A stretch of DNA of 64,000 bases from positions 1-64,000 of the forward strand of contig JBIQKC010000011.1 of NCBI GenBank assembly GCA_044506885.1. The letters are read 5' to 3'. The notes below the pieces were generated by a model. The model was not told the origin of the DNA. It worked only from the letters and a program-made list of their open reading frames with translations, and ran no database searches. Positions 44,579-57,133 of the stretch are shown here, one piece after another. The stretch comes from Croceibacterium_A sp044506885. GTDB lineage: Bacteria; Pseudomonadota; Alphaproteobacteria; Sphingomonadales; Sphingomonadaceae. Position 1 is the first letter of the stretch. The number at the start of each line of letters is the position of its first letter. The translations under genes and the position numbers were made by a program.

Positions 44579-46396
44579 TCAAAGCGGCGCGCACGCCTCT
44601 TCCAGCCAGCCGAGCGCCGGACCTTCGAGCAGCGGCGCAAGCACCTCGCGCACCTGGGCGTGGTAGGCGTTCCACCATGCGATCTCGGCGTCGGTCAGCA
44701 GCGCGCGATCCACCAACGCCTTGTCGATCGGCACGAAAGTCAGCGTCTCGAAGCCGAGCCATTCGCCTTCCTCGCCGGGAATCGCGCGCTCCTCGACCAG
44801 CACCAGGTTCTCGATGCGGATGCCGTATTCGCCGGGCTTGTAGTAGCCGGGCTCGTTCGAGAGGATCATCCCCGCCATCAGCTCCTGATCGGAACCGGCC
44901 TGTCCCCCGCGCGGCTTGGCGATCCGCTGCGGCCCTTCGTGAACCGCGAGGAAGCTGCCGACGCCGTGGCCGGTGCCGTGCGCGTAGTCGATCCCCGCCG
45001 CCCACAGGAACTGGCGCGCCAGCGTGTCGAGCTGCGCGCCCACGGTGCCTTGCGGGAAAGTCTGCACGGCAAGCGCGATGTGTCCCTTGAGGACGCGGGT
45101 GAAGCGGTCCTTCTGCTCGGCCGTAGGTTCTCCCAGACCATCCGGAGTTCCGATCCACACGGTGCGGGTGATGTCGGTCGTGCCGTCGGGGTACTGGCCG
45201 CCCGAATCGACCAGGTAGATGCTGCCCGGCGCGATCGGCAGGTTGCTGTCCTCGTCCACCCGGTAATGCGGGATCGCGGCGTGCGGCCCGGCGGCAGAGA
45301 TCGTGTCGAACGACAGGTCGCGCAGGCTTCCCGTTTGCTCGCGGCATTGCTGGAGCCTGGCCGCCGCGCTCAGCTCGGTCTCGCCTCCCTTCGGCCCGGC
45401 CAGGCTCAGCCAGTGGAGGAACCTGACCTCCGCCGCGCCGTCGCGCGCCTGCGCATCCCGCTGGCCCTGCCGTTCGACGGGATTCTTGATCGCCTTGGGC
45501 AGAATCGTGGGGTCGCGCGCGGCGACCGGCTTCGCGCCGCCTTTCTCCAGCGCGTCGAAGATCGCCGCCACACCGAAGTTCGGATCGACCGCCACAGTCT
45601 TGCCGGAAAGCCCGCCGAGCGCGTCTTCGAAGGCGGACCGCGCGCGGATCGTCACCGCATTGCCGAGGTGCTGGACCAGCTCTGGCGTGACCTTCTCCGG
45701 CGCGATGAACAGCTCCGCCGTGCCGTCGTCATGGGCGATAACATAGGACAGCGCGACCGGCGTGCGATCGACGTCGGCCCCGCGGATGTTGAGCAGCCAG
45801 GCGATCGAATCGAGCGCCGAGATCACCGCCGCGTCGTAGCCTTCGCGCTTGAGCCAGTCCGCCACTTCGGCGCGCTTGTCGGCGCTCGAACGGCCGGCGT
45901 GCGCGTCGGCGTGGGCGATGGCGGGGGCGGCGGACGGTTCGGGCCGGTCGGCCCAGACCGTATCGACCGGATTGCTTGCGACTGCGACCAGCTTGCCGCC
46001 CTTTGCCGCGAGCGCGCGCGCCGCGGCCCGCGCCCAGCCCTGCGGATGCAGCCAGGCGTCGTAGCCGATCGTCGCCCCGTCGGGCGCGTTGGCCGCAATC
46101 CATTCTATCGGGCTGGTCTGGGGGACCGATTGGTATTCGAACAGCTTGCCGTCCACCTGCTCGCGCACCTGCACGGTGTAGCGACCGTCGACGAAGATGG
46201 CCGCCTTGTCCTTCAAGACCACCGCTGTCCCCGCCGAGCCCCCGAACCCGGTCAGCCAGGCGAGGCGCTGGGCATAGGCGCCGACGTATTCGCTCATGTG
46301 CTCGTCGGAGATCGGCACGACGAACCCGTCGAGCCCCTGCCGCGCCAGCTCCTTGCGCAAGGCGTCGAGACGCGCTTCGTGAGTCTGCATCAGCAT
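44579..46396 (-). CDS. pepP: Aminopeptidase P (M24B)
   Basis: A 605-residue Xaa-Pro aminopeptidase of the large, three-domain type: two creatinase-like domains (about 8-310) and a C-terminal pita-bread domain. Metal ligands are visible: Asp in VDSGGQYPDGTTDITRT (two Asp), His in GTGHGVGSFLAVHEGP, Glu in SNEPGYYKPGEYGIRIENLVLVE (two Glu). It removes the first residue when proline is second. It starts with MLMQTHEARLDALR and is divergent from the oligopeptidase B gene with only 27 bp between the starts. Confidence 0.95.
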   Translation of the reverse strand: MLMQTHEARLDALRKELARQGLDGFVVPISDEHMSEYVGAYAQRLAWLTGFGGSAGTAVVLKDKAAIFVDGRYTVQVREQVDGKLFEYQSVPQTSPIEWIAANAPDGATIGYDAWLHPQGWARAAARALAAKGGKLVAVASNPVDTVWADRPEPSAAPAIAHADAHAGRSSADKRAEVADWLKREGYDAAVISALDSIAWLLNIRGADVDRTPVALSYVIAHDDGTAELFIAPEKVTPELVQHLGNAVTIRARSAFEDALGGLSGKTVAVDPNFGVAAIFDALEKGGAKPVAARDPTILPKAIKNPVERQGQRDAQARDGAAEVRFLHWLSLAGPKGGETELSAAARLQQCREQTGSLRDLSFDTISAAGPHAAIPHYRVDEDSNLPIAPGSIYLVDSGGQYPDGTTDITRTVWIGTPDGLGEPTAEQKDRFTRVLKGHIALAVQTFPQGTVGAQLDTLARQFLWAAGIDYAHGTGHGVGSFLAVHEGPQRIAKPRGGQAGSDQELMAGMILSNEPGYYKPGEYGIRIENLVLVEERAIPGEEGEWLGFETLTFVPIDKALVDRALLTDAEIAWWNAYHAQVREVLAPLLEGPALGWLEEACAPL

Positions 46397-46423
46397 GTTG
46401 CGGTCCTTTCGCACCCTACATAG

Positions 46424-48508
46424 ATGGGCTTCATGCACGATACCACTCTCGCGGCCGCGCCGCGCGCCGCGAAGAAGCCCTCCAGCGTAACGCATCACGG
46501 GATCACCGTTTCCGACGATTACGCCTGGCTGCGCGATCCCGGCTATCCCGACGTGGTCGACCAGGAGGTGCTGGCGCACCTCGCGGCGGAGAACGCCTGG
46601 TTCGAAGCGCGCATGGCCCCGCACAGGGATACGGTCGAGGCGCTGTTTCGCGAGATGCGCGCGCGGATCAAGGAGGCCGACAAGTCGGTGCCGCAGAAGG
46701 ACGGCGACTGGCTCTACTGGAGCGAGTTCGAGGAAGGCGGCGAATACCGCAAGTGGTGGCGCAGGCCGGTCGCCGCCCCCGACGACGGTAGTGCGGACCA
46801 GCTGATCCTCGACGAGCCGGCGCTGGCCGAAGGCAAGGACTACTTCCGCCTCGGCGCGCTGTCGGTCAGCCGCGACGGCCGGCTGCTCGCCTATTCGGTC
46901 GACGACAACGGCTCCGAAAGGTTCACCGTGCGGATCAAGGACCTGCTGACCGGCGAGCACCTGCCCGACACGATCCCCGGCACGCTGTCCGCGCTCGTCT
47001 GGGTGGCCGACGACACCGGGCTCGTCTACTCGCTCGCCAACGAGCAGTGGCGGACGGACAATGCGCGGCTGCACTGGCTCGGCCGGCCGCTCGCGGAGGA
47101 TGTCGAACTCTACCACGAGGACGACGAAGGCTTCCGCGTTTCGGCTTCGCTCTCGGCCAACGAGAAGTGGGTGATCGTCTCGACCGGCGATCACGAGACC
47201 GGCGAGGCGCGGCTGATCCCGGCCGACGATCCGCTCGCCGCGCCGATGCTCGTCAGGGCGCGCGAGAAAGGCGTCGAATACGATGTCGATGAGCGTGACG
47301 GGCTGCTCTACGTCCACACCAACGACACGCACGAAAACTTCCGCCTCGCCACCGCGCCGCTCGACCGGCCGGGCGAATGGACCACGCTGATCGAAGGCTC
47401 GGATGCGTTCTACCTGACCGGCTTCGAGCTGTTCCGCGACTTCTACGTCGTCGAAGGGCGGCTGGGCGGTCTCGACCGGCTGGAAGTGCGCTATTACGAC
47501 GCTCCCGCGCGCATCGAGCCGATCGAATTTCCCGAAGACAGCTATTCCGCCGGGTTCGGCAACAACCCCGAATGGGCGACGGGCGCGCTGCGGCTGTCCT
47601 ACGAAAGCATGGTCAGCCCGGCCAGCACCTACGATTACCACGTCGCCGAACGGCGTCTGGATCTGCGCAAGGTGCAGGAAATCCCCTCGGGCTACGACAA
47701 GGCGCTCTACGCCACCGAGCGGCTGGAAATCGCCGCGCGCGACGGCACGGCGATCCCGGTTTCGATCATGTACCGCAAGGACCGCGCCGGCCCCGGACCG
47801 CTGCACCTCTACGGCTACGGGGCTTACGGCATCTCCATTCCGCCGGGGTTTTCGACCACGCGGCTGAGCCTGGTGGATCGCGGCTTCGCCTACGCCATCG
47901 CCCATATCCGCGGCGGCGACGATCTCGGCCGGGCCTGGTACAAGGCCGGTAAGCTGGAAAGCCGCATCAACACCTTCACCGATTTCGTCGACGTGGCGAA
48001 GGGCCTGATCGCGCGCGGCTATACCGAGGCCGGACGGATCGGCATTTCCGGCGGCTCGGCCGGCGGCGAGCTGATGGGCGCAGTCATCAATTCGGACCCG
48101 GAGCTGTGGGGCGCGGTGGTGGCGCACGTGCCGTTCGTCGACGTGCTGGCGACGATGCTCGACGCCTCGCTGCCGCTGACGCCCGGCGAATGGCCCGAAT
48201 GGGGCAACCCGATCGAGGACAAGGCGGCGTTCGAGCTGATCCGCAGCTACAGCCCTTACGACAACGTCAAGGCGCAGGCCTATCCGCCGATGCTGGTGAC
48301 TGCGGGCCTCAACGATCCCCGCGTAACCTACTGGGAGCCGGCCAAGTGGGTCGCCCGCCTGCGCGAGCTGAAGACCGATGACAACGAACTGCTGCTCAAG
48401 ACCAACATGGGCGCGGGCCACGGCGGCAAGTCGGGGCGGTTCGAGAGCCTGCGCGAGACAGCGGAGGAGTTCGCCTTCATCCTGTGGCAGATGGGGGTTG
48501 CTCGCTAG
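46424..48508 (+). CDS. ptrB: Oligopeptidase B / S9 prolyl oligopeptidase
   Basis: A 694-residue cytoplasmic serine peptidase of family S9A that cuts short peptides after basic residues. A seven-bladed propeller covers about 70-410, then an alpha/beta-hydrolase domain: catalytic Ser in GISGGSAGGELMG, Asp in GLNDPRVTYWEPAKW and His in TNMGAGHGGKSGR. The order and the WLRDPGYPDV N-terminal region match oligopeptidase B. It is divergent from pepP, so two peptide-trimming enzymes share the control region. Confidence 0.94.
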   Translation: MGFMHDTTLAAAPRAAKKPSSVTHHGITVSDDYAWLRDPGYPDVVDQEVLAHLAAENAWFEARMAPHRDTVEALFREMRARIKEADKSVPQKDGDWLYWSEFEEGGEYRKWWRRPVAAPDDGSADQLILDEPALAEGKDYFRLGALSVSRDGRLLAYSVDDNGSERFTVRIKDLLTGEHLPDTIPGTLSALVWVADDTGLVYSLANEQWRTDNARLHWLGRPLAEDVELYHEDDEGFRVSASLSANEKWVIVSTGDHETGEARLIPADDPLAAPMLVRAREKGVEYDVDERDGLLYVHTNDTHENFRLATAPLDRPGEWTTLIEGSDAFYLTGFELFRDFYVVEGRLGGLDRLEVRYYDAPARIEPIEFPEDSYSAGFGNNPEWATGALRLSYESMVSPASTYDYHVAERRLDLRKVQEIPSGYDKALYATERLEIAARDGTAIPVSIMYRKDRAGPGPLHLYGYGAYGISIPPGFSTTRLSLVDRGFAYAIAHIRGGDDLGRAWYKAGKLESRINTFTDFVDVAKGLIARGYTEAGRIGISGGSAGGELMGAVINSDPELWGAVVAHVPFVDVLATMLDASLPLTPGEWPEWGNPIEDKAAFELIRSYSPYDNVKAQAYPPMLVTAGLNDPRVTYWEPAKWVARLRELKTDDNELLLKTNMGAGHGGKSGRFESLRETAEEFAFILWQMGVAR

Positions 48509-48510
48509 TA

Positions 48511-48610
48511 ACTCCCCTCCCGCTTGCGGGAGGGGCCGGGGGTGGGCAAGTATGCGCCATGCCCGGACTAGCCCACTCCCCAACCCCCTCCCGCAAGCGG
48601 GAGGGGGAGT
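48511..48610. repeat. Palindromic intergenic repeat, variant C
   Basis: A 100-bp near-perfect palindrome: CTCCCGCTTGCGGGAG on the left and CTCCCGCAAGCGGGAG on the right are each hairpins and also mutually complementary, with GGGGGTGGGC and GCCCACTCCCC pairing inside. It starts 2 bp after the ptrB stop and ends 1 bp before the thioesterase start. Its right arm (GGGAGGGGGAG) forms the Shine-Dalgarno of that gene. It is related in composition, though not identical, to copies A (1-128) and B (52633-52808). Confidence 0.85.
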
Positions 48611-48611
48611 G

Positions 48612-49013
48612 ATGAGCAACCGCTTCGCCCTCACCTTCACCGCCGCGCCCCAACACATCGACGAGAACGGCCACGTCAACAACACCGTGTGGGTGCGGTG
48701 GATGGAGGACCTCGCCACCGCGCACTGGCTGGCCGACGCCGATCCGGCGCATGTCGACGCCTATGCCTGGGTCGTGACCCGGCACGAGATCGACTATCGC
48801 GGCAACATCCGCCTCGGCGAGAGCGTCGAAGGGCTGACCGAAATCCGCGAAGGCCCGAGCGGGGTGCGGTTCGACCGGCATTTCACCTTCACCGACGCGA
48901 ACGGCAAGGCGGTCGTGCGGGCAAAGACGACCTGGGCGATGATCGACCGCGCCAGCGGGCGGCTGATGCGCGTGCCGGCGGAGGTTTCGAGGCCGTTTCT
49001 GACTGCCCCTTAG
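48612..49013 (+). CDS. Hotdog-fold acyl-CoA thioesterase
   Basis: A 133-residue hotdog-fold protein of the 4-hydroxybenzoyl-CoA thioesterase type, expected to hydrolyse an acyl-CoA. The family core is PQHIDENGHVNNTVWVRWMEDLATAHW (Asp16 or nearby Asp in the catalytic position), ARHEIDYRGNIRLGESV-type segment and GKAVVRAKTTWAMIDRASGR. The ribosome-binding site is inside a repeat hairpin, so translation could depend on RNA folding. Confidence 0.9.
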   Translation: MSNRFALTFTAAPQHIDENGHVNNTVWVRWMEDLATAHWLADADPAHVDAYAWVVTRHEIDYRGNIRLGESVEGLTEIREGPSGVRFDRHFTFTDANGKAVVRAKTTWAMIDRASGRLMRVPAEVSRPFLTAP

Positions 49014-49014
49014 T

Positions 49015-49044
49015 TCGTCATTCCCGCTTTCGCGGGAATGACGA
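49015..49044. terminator. TCGTCATTCCCGC hairpin terminator
   Basis: TCGTCATTCCCGC / GCGGGAATGACGA form a perfect 13-base stem with a 4-base loop between convergent thioesterase and ald genes. It can stop transcription from both sides. The same CGTCATTCCCGC arm is a widespread bacterial intergenic repeat. Confidence 0.75.
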
Positions 49045-49053
49045 GAATGGAGG

Positions 49054-50172
49054 TCAGCCCGCCAGCGCTTCCTCCACGGGCCACAGTTCGTAGCCCAGCT
49101 CTTCCGCCACGGCCGGATAGGTCACGCGCCCGGCGTGGACGTTCAGCCCTTCGGCGAGGTGCGGGTCCTGCCGCATCGCTTCCTTCCAGCCGAGATCGGC
49201 GATCCTGAGCGCGCGCGGAAGGGTGACGTTGTTGAGCGCGTAGGTGCTCGTGCGCGCCACCGCGCCGGGCATGTTGGCGACGCAGTAGTGGACCACGCCG
49301 TCGACCACGAAAGTCGGCTCGTCATGGGTGGTCGGATGGCTGGTCTCGAAGCAGCCGCCCTGGTCGATGGCCACGTCGACCAGCACCGCGCCGGGCTTCA
49401 TGCACTGGAGCATCTCGCGCGTGACCAGCTTGGGCGCGGCCGCGCCCGGCACCAGCACCGCGCCGATGACCAGATCGGCGCGGCAGATCAGTTCGCCGAG
49501 GTTGGCCTGGTTGGAAAAGCGCGTCTTGGCGCGGCTTTCGAAATGAATGCCGAGCCGTTCGAGCTGGTCGGGATTGTTGTCCATGATGGTCACGTCCGCG
49601 CCCAGCCCCACCGCCATCTGCGCGGCGTTGAAGCCGACCACGCCGCCGCCGATCACCACCACCGTCCCCGGCATCACCCCCGGCACTCCGCCCAGCAGCA
49701 CGCCGCGCCCGCCATGGGCCTTTTCCAGCGCCGTCGCGCCGGCCTGGATGCTCATGCGCCCGGCGACCTGGCTCATGGGCTTGAGCAGCGGCAGCGCGCC
49801 GCCGGGCCCGGTGACGGTTTCGTAGGCGATGGCGGTGACGCCGGACCTGACCAGGTCGGCGGTCTGTTCCGGGTCCGGAGCGAGATGGAGATAGGTGTAG
49901 AGGATCTGCCCCGCGTGGAGCCGCGCGCGTTCTTCGGCCTGCGGTTCCTTCACCTTCACGATCATTTCGCAGTCGGCGAAGATCGGCTCGGGCCCCTCGA
50001 CGATGCGCGAGCCGGCGCTGCGATACTGCTCGTCGGTATTGCCGATGCCGATGCCGGCCCCGCTTTCGATCCACACCTCGTGTCCGTGGCGCACCAGCTC
50101 CTTGGCGCTCTCCGGCGTCAGGCCGACGCGGTACTCCTGGTTCTTGATTTCGCGCGGGCAGCCGATCAGCAT
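49054..50172 (-). CDS. ald: Alanine dehydrogenase
   Basis: Converts alanine and NAD to pyruvate and ammonia, reversibly. The 372-residue protein starts MLIGCPREIKNQEYRVGLTP (with the catalytic Arg), has KVKEPQ, YLHLAPDPEQT, the NAD loop GTVVVIGGGVVGFNAAQMAVGLGADVTIMDNN, and DVAIDQGGCFETSHPTTHDEPTF near the active site. AGGAGA precedes the ATG. It probably serves alanine use or cell-wall amino acid supply. Confidence 0.96.
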   Translation of the reverse strand: MLIGCPREIKNQEYRVGLTPESAKELVRHGHEVWIESGAGIGIGNTDEQYRSAGSRIVEGPEPIFADCEMIVKVKEPQAEERARLHAGQILYTYLHLAPDPEQTADLVRSGVTAIAYETVTGPGGALPLLKPMSQVAGRMSIQAGATALEKAHGGRGVLLGGVPGVMPGTVVVIGGGVVGFNAAQMAVGLGADVTIMDNNPDQLERLGIHFESRAKTRFSNQANLGELICRADLVIGAVLVPGAAAPKLVTREMLQCMKPGAVLVDVAIDQGGCFETSHPTTHDEPTFVVDGVVHYCVANMPGAVARTSTYALNNVTLPRALRIADLGWKEAMRQDPHLAEGLNVHAGRVTYPAVAEELGYELWPVEEALAG

Positions 50173-50310
50173 GGGCGGTCTCCTCTGGCGGCGGTCGTTA
50201 CGGCTGAAACCGCCCCGGCGCAATCGCGCCGGATACTCGCCGGATATTCGATGGCCGGCGGCGATTTCGCACTCGCGGAACCGGGCCTGATCGGATAGCT
50301 TTTGCAGGCG

Positions 50311-50688
50311 ATGTCGCCGAACGCCCTTTCCCGGCCGAGGCCGCGTTTCCCGCTGTGGAGCTGGATGACGCTGCTGGTGGTCCTGGTGAGCGCCGCGCCC
50401 ACGGGCGAGCAGGCGTTCACCCGGCTCGTCGGATCGGCGTTCGACCCGGCCGCCGCCTCGGTCGCGCTCGGACCCAAGCTGTCGAAGACCAAGGCGCCGG
50501 CGGTCGTCAAACGGACAACTGAAGATTCGGAGCTGGCTCCACCGCCGGCGCTGGTGTGGTCCGCGCCGGAATCGGTTCCGCCCGAACTCGCGCCGGAACG
50601 CTCGCCAGGCGCGGCGGCCGTTGTCGCGGGTTCCGCTCCGCGGGCGTTCGCGCGCGCGCATCGTTCGCGCGCGCCGCCTTCGGTCTGA
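50311..50688 (+). CDS. Small hypothetical protein with one membrane helix
   Basis: 125 residues from the ATG giving MSPNALSRPRP. A hydrophobic segment (about 16-33, WSWMTLLVVLVSAAP) suggests an anchor or signal, followed by a Pro/Ala/Ser-rich disordered tail. No Shine-Dalgarno is obvious. Codon pattern is acceptable but composition is simple, so this is a tentative gene. Divergent from ald and followed by a 36-residue protein. Confidence 0.45.
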   Translation: MSPNALSRPRPRFPLWSWMTLLVVLVSAAPTGEQAFTRLVGSAFDPAAASVALGPKLSKTKAPAVVKRTTEDSELAPPPALVWSAPESVPPELAPERSPGAAAVVAGSAPRAFARAHRSRAPPSV

Positions 50689-50785
50689 CGCCGCCGGGCG
50701 CGCGCCCTCGCGCCCGCTTTCCGTCGGTGGCCCGCGGTCCGCCGCTTCGCGCAGTGCGGAGCGCGGGTGGTGATCGGAGTTCGAC

Positions 50786-50896
50786 GTGAGTCAGAAACGA
50801 AACAAACGTCCGTGGTGGTTCGCGCCCATAGTCATGCTGGGCTCGCTCTGCGCGGGAGCCCTTGCGGCGACGATGATCGCCGTTTCGGCACAGTAG
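50786..50896 (+). CDS. 36-residue membrane protein
   Basis: A GTG-initiated frame reads VSQKRNKRPWWFAPIVMLGS and continues LCAGALAATMIAVSAQ before TAG. A positive N terminus (four Lys/Arg), a WWF interface and one hydrophobic helix fit a small inner-membrane protein. GGAG lies 8 bp before the GTG. It sits 46 bp upstream of the YbaL gene and may be cotranscribed with it. Function unknown. Confidence 0.6.
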   Translation: MSQKRNKRPWWFAPIVMLGSLCAGALAATMIAVSAQ

Positions 50897-50942
50897 CAAC
50901 GTTCGCGGGGCCGCGATGGGCCCCGCGTAACCAGGAAACCGG

Positions 50943-52610
<1,668 letters not shown>

Positions 52611-52632
52611 AGTTTGTCCCGCATGACGACGC

Positions 52633-52808
52633 ATCTCCCGTCCCGGCGGGGAGGCGCTTCAATTCTCCCCTCCCCGGCGGGGAGGGGTTGGGGGTAGGGG
52701 AGCGAGGCCGTCAGGCCTCGCGTCGACGCTGGCGTCGGATACCCCCACCCAACCCTCCCCCGATCGGGGGAGGGCTTCTTCGGTTCAACCTCAATAGGAC
52801 AAGATCTA
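52633..52808. repeat. Dispersed palindromic intergenic repeat, copy B
   Basis: This block lies between the convergent antiporter and SGNH hydrolase genes. It holds CTCCCGTCCCGGCGGGGAG and CTCCCCTCCCCGGCGGGGAGGGG hairpins, then the segment shared with copy A (from GGTTGGGGGT at 52687 to GGACAAG at 52803). The rest of the gap up to 52865 shows nothing else. Confidence 0.82.
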
Positions 52809-52865
52809 GGGTAGGCTCGCCTGCCTTGACGCATCTTTGGTCAAAGGCGAGCGCTCTCGGGCCGC

Positions 52866-54107
52866 TCAGCCGGCCTGGAACAGATCCAGGTCGATCGATT
52901 CGCCGACCGCCTTCAACCCGGCATCGCTGCCGTGGAGGAAGTCGCCCATGTGATAGCCGTCGCGCATCGTTTGCGGGTCCGCCGGGTCGGCGAAGGCCAG
53001 GTCGAGCCGCACGGTGGCGTCGAACGCGCCGGAATTGAGGATCCAGTCGTTGATCGCCTGCCGCGCGGCTTCGCCTTCCTCGGACCAGTAGCTCGCGCCC
53101 TTGTAGGGTCCGATCGGGCTGCCGATGACCTTGATGCCCTTGGCGTGGGCGCGGGCGATCAGTTGCCGGTAGCCGGCGATCATCTCCTCGACCGCGAACT
53201 GTGGCTGGTCGAGCCCCGGCAGCTGCGGCCCGCCGGCGCGCACGCCGAAGCGGTTGCCGATGTCGTTCACCCCTTCGAACACGATGATGTACTTGACGTT
53301 CGGCAGGCTCAGCACGTCCTCGTCGAAGCGCGCCAGAGCGGCCTCGCCCATGCCGGGGCTGAGTACGCGGTTGCCGCTGATCGCCTGGTTGGCGACCGCC
53401 CATTCACGGCCCGCTTCCTGTAGCCGGTTGGCGAGAATGTCGGGCCAGCGGCGGTTCGCGCCGGGAGTGGCGCCGACACCGTCGGTGATCGAATCGCCGA
53501 ACGCGACGATCGTGCCGAGCGCGTCGGGCGAATCGATTTCCACCGCGCTCAGGAACGCACGGAACTGTGCCGTCGAGACCGGCTCGAACGGCTTGCCGAT
53601 GAAGTTGCCGGGGGGCGACACCGCCAGTTCGTCCACCCCGGTCAGGTGGCAGGTGCAGGGCCCGGTGGGTTCGGGGAGGTAGATTTCGACCTTGAGCCGC
53701 GCGAGGTCCGGCAGGCCCACCGCCACCGCGTCGCTGACGAAGGGCGCGCCGCGCGGGATGACCGCGCCTTCGTCGCCGCCGAAGGTCAGCATGCGGCCTG
53801 TCCCGGCGATCTCGTTGCCCGCATCGTCAATCCGCGCCACGCGCACCGCGCCGATGCGGAGCGGGGCCGGGCCGTAGCGGTTGGAGAGCCGCACCCGGAG
53901 CTGCGTGCCGCCTTCGGTGATGCGCACGATCTGGGTGATGGTGACGTTGTCGTAGCTTGCGGCGGCGAACGGGCCCTCCGCGCCGAGCGGAGCGTGCGGG
54001 GCGGCAGTCCAGCTTGCCACCCATTCGGCCTGGGCGGGCGCGCCGAACGTCAGCCCGAATGCCGCTGCCACGGCGGCCGCGAACCGTCTCATCGTGATGG
54101 AATGCAT
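52866..54107 (-). CDS. SGNH/GDSL hydrolase, exported
   Basis: A 413-residue secreted esterase or lipase-like hydrolase. Signal peptide about 1-27 (ending PAQAEW). An N-terminal beta domain (about 30-190) precedes an SGNH domain: block I FGDSITDGVG with the nucleophile Ser, block III GVNDIG with Asn, and a C-terminal D-x-x-H-type element (LHGSDAGLK, YHMGDFLH). Esters of plant or bacterial polysaccharides are typical substrates; here unknown. GAGGGG is just upstream of the ATG. Confidence 0.92.
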   Translation of the reverse strand: MHSITMRRFAAAVAAAFGLTFGAPAQAEWVASWTAAPHAPLGAEGPFAAASYDNVTITQIVRITEGGTQLRVRLSNRYGPAPLRIGAVRVARIDDAGNEIAGTGRMLTFGGDEGAVIPRGAPFVSDAVAVGLPDLARLKVEIYLPEPTGPCTCHLTGVDELAVSPPGNFIGKPFEPVSTAQFRAFLSAVEIDSPDALGTIVAFGDSITDGVGATPGANRRWPDILANRLQEAGREWAVANQAISGNRVLSPGMGEAALARFDEDVLSLPNVKYIIVFEGVNDIGNRFGVRAGGPQLPGLDQPQFAVEEMIAGYRQLIARAHAKGIKVIGSPIGPYKGASYWSEEGEAARQAINDWILNSGAFDATVRLDLAFADPADPQTMRDGYHMGDFLHGSDAGLKAVGESIDLDLFQAG

Positions 54108-54211
54108 TGCCGAAATCCCCTCGCCCGGCCTTCGCGGGCCGAATCCTATTCGTCTGTCAGTCGCTTATGCTGGCAGCATTGGGGTGTTGTAGGAAAGTTG
54201 TTTTTTCGCGC

Positions 54212-54702
54212 TCAAGGTGCCGGTGGCGCGGGCATCTGGCCGCGCACCGTGCGGCGGGCGAATTTCCAGCGGCCGTCCTCGCGCACCAGCTCGTCGTCGT
54301 AGGCGGCCATCATCGCCGCGCGCGGTTCTCCGCCTTCGCCGGGGACCATGAACAGCGATTGAGAGGCGGCGGTGGCGCTGTCGGGGCCGGTGAAGGCGAT
54401 GGTTTCGTTGAAGAACAGGTGATGGTTGGGCTCGCCGAAGCCCATCGCGTTTTCGGCGAACACGCGCCGCATGGCCTCGCCCGCTTGCGCGCCGGACACC
54501 GGCTCGCCCCCGCCGCCGCCCGCATAGACCCCGTCCCGTGCGAACAGCGCCGCAAACCCGTCGAAATCGCGCGCGTCGATGGTGCGGCCGTACTCGACCA
54601 GCAGCGCATGGATTTCCGCGCGGTCCTCGCCGCGGTCGGGCGCGGCCGGCTGGCAGGCGGCGAGCAGCGCCGCGGCGGCCATCACGACAAGCGCGCGCAG
54701 CA

Positions 54703-54703
<1 letters not shown>
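54212..54703 (-). CDS. NTF2-like (SnoaL) lipoprotein
   Basis: A 163-residue lipoprotein with lipobox LAAC (Cys17). The mature part has the NTF2-like alpha+beta signature: DRAEIHALLVEYGRTIDARDFDGFAALFARDGVY, NHHLFFNETIAFTGPDSATAAS, and DDELVREDGRWKFARRTVRG. Members bind small ligands or are isomerases; function here unknown. Its ATG overlaps the ftsK stop by one base (TGATG), so translation is coupled to ftsK. Confidence 0.9.
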
Positions 54704-57045
<2,342 letters not shown>

Positions 57046-57133
57046 GGCCGTACCCCTTGCGTCCCTTCGCGCGCATCATCCTCTTCGGCGGACTCGCCGT
57101 CAAGAATCACGTTTTGTTTCCTTCGAGCGTCGT

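Noticed and set aside
44579..48718. A 1379-codon minus-strand frame
   Set aside because: Only 44579-46396 encodes aminopeptidase P; the upstream part is antisense to ptrB and has no protein family character.
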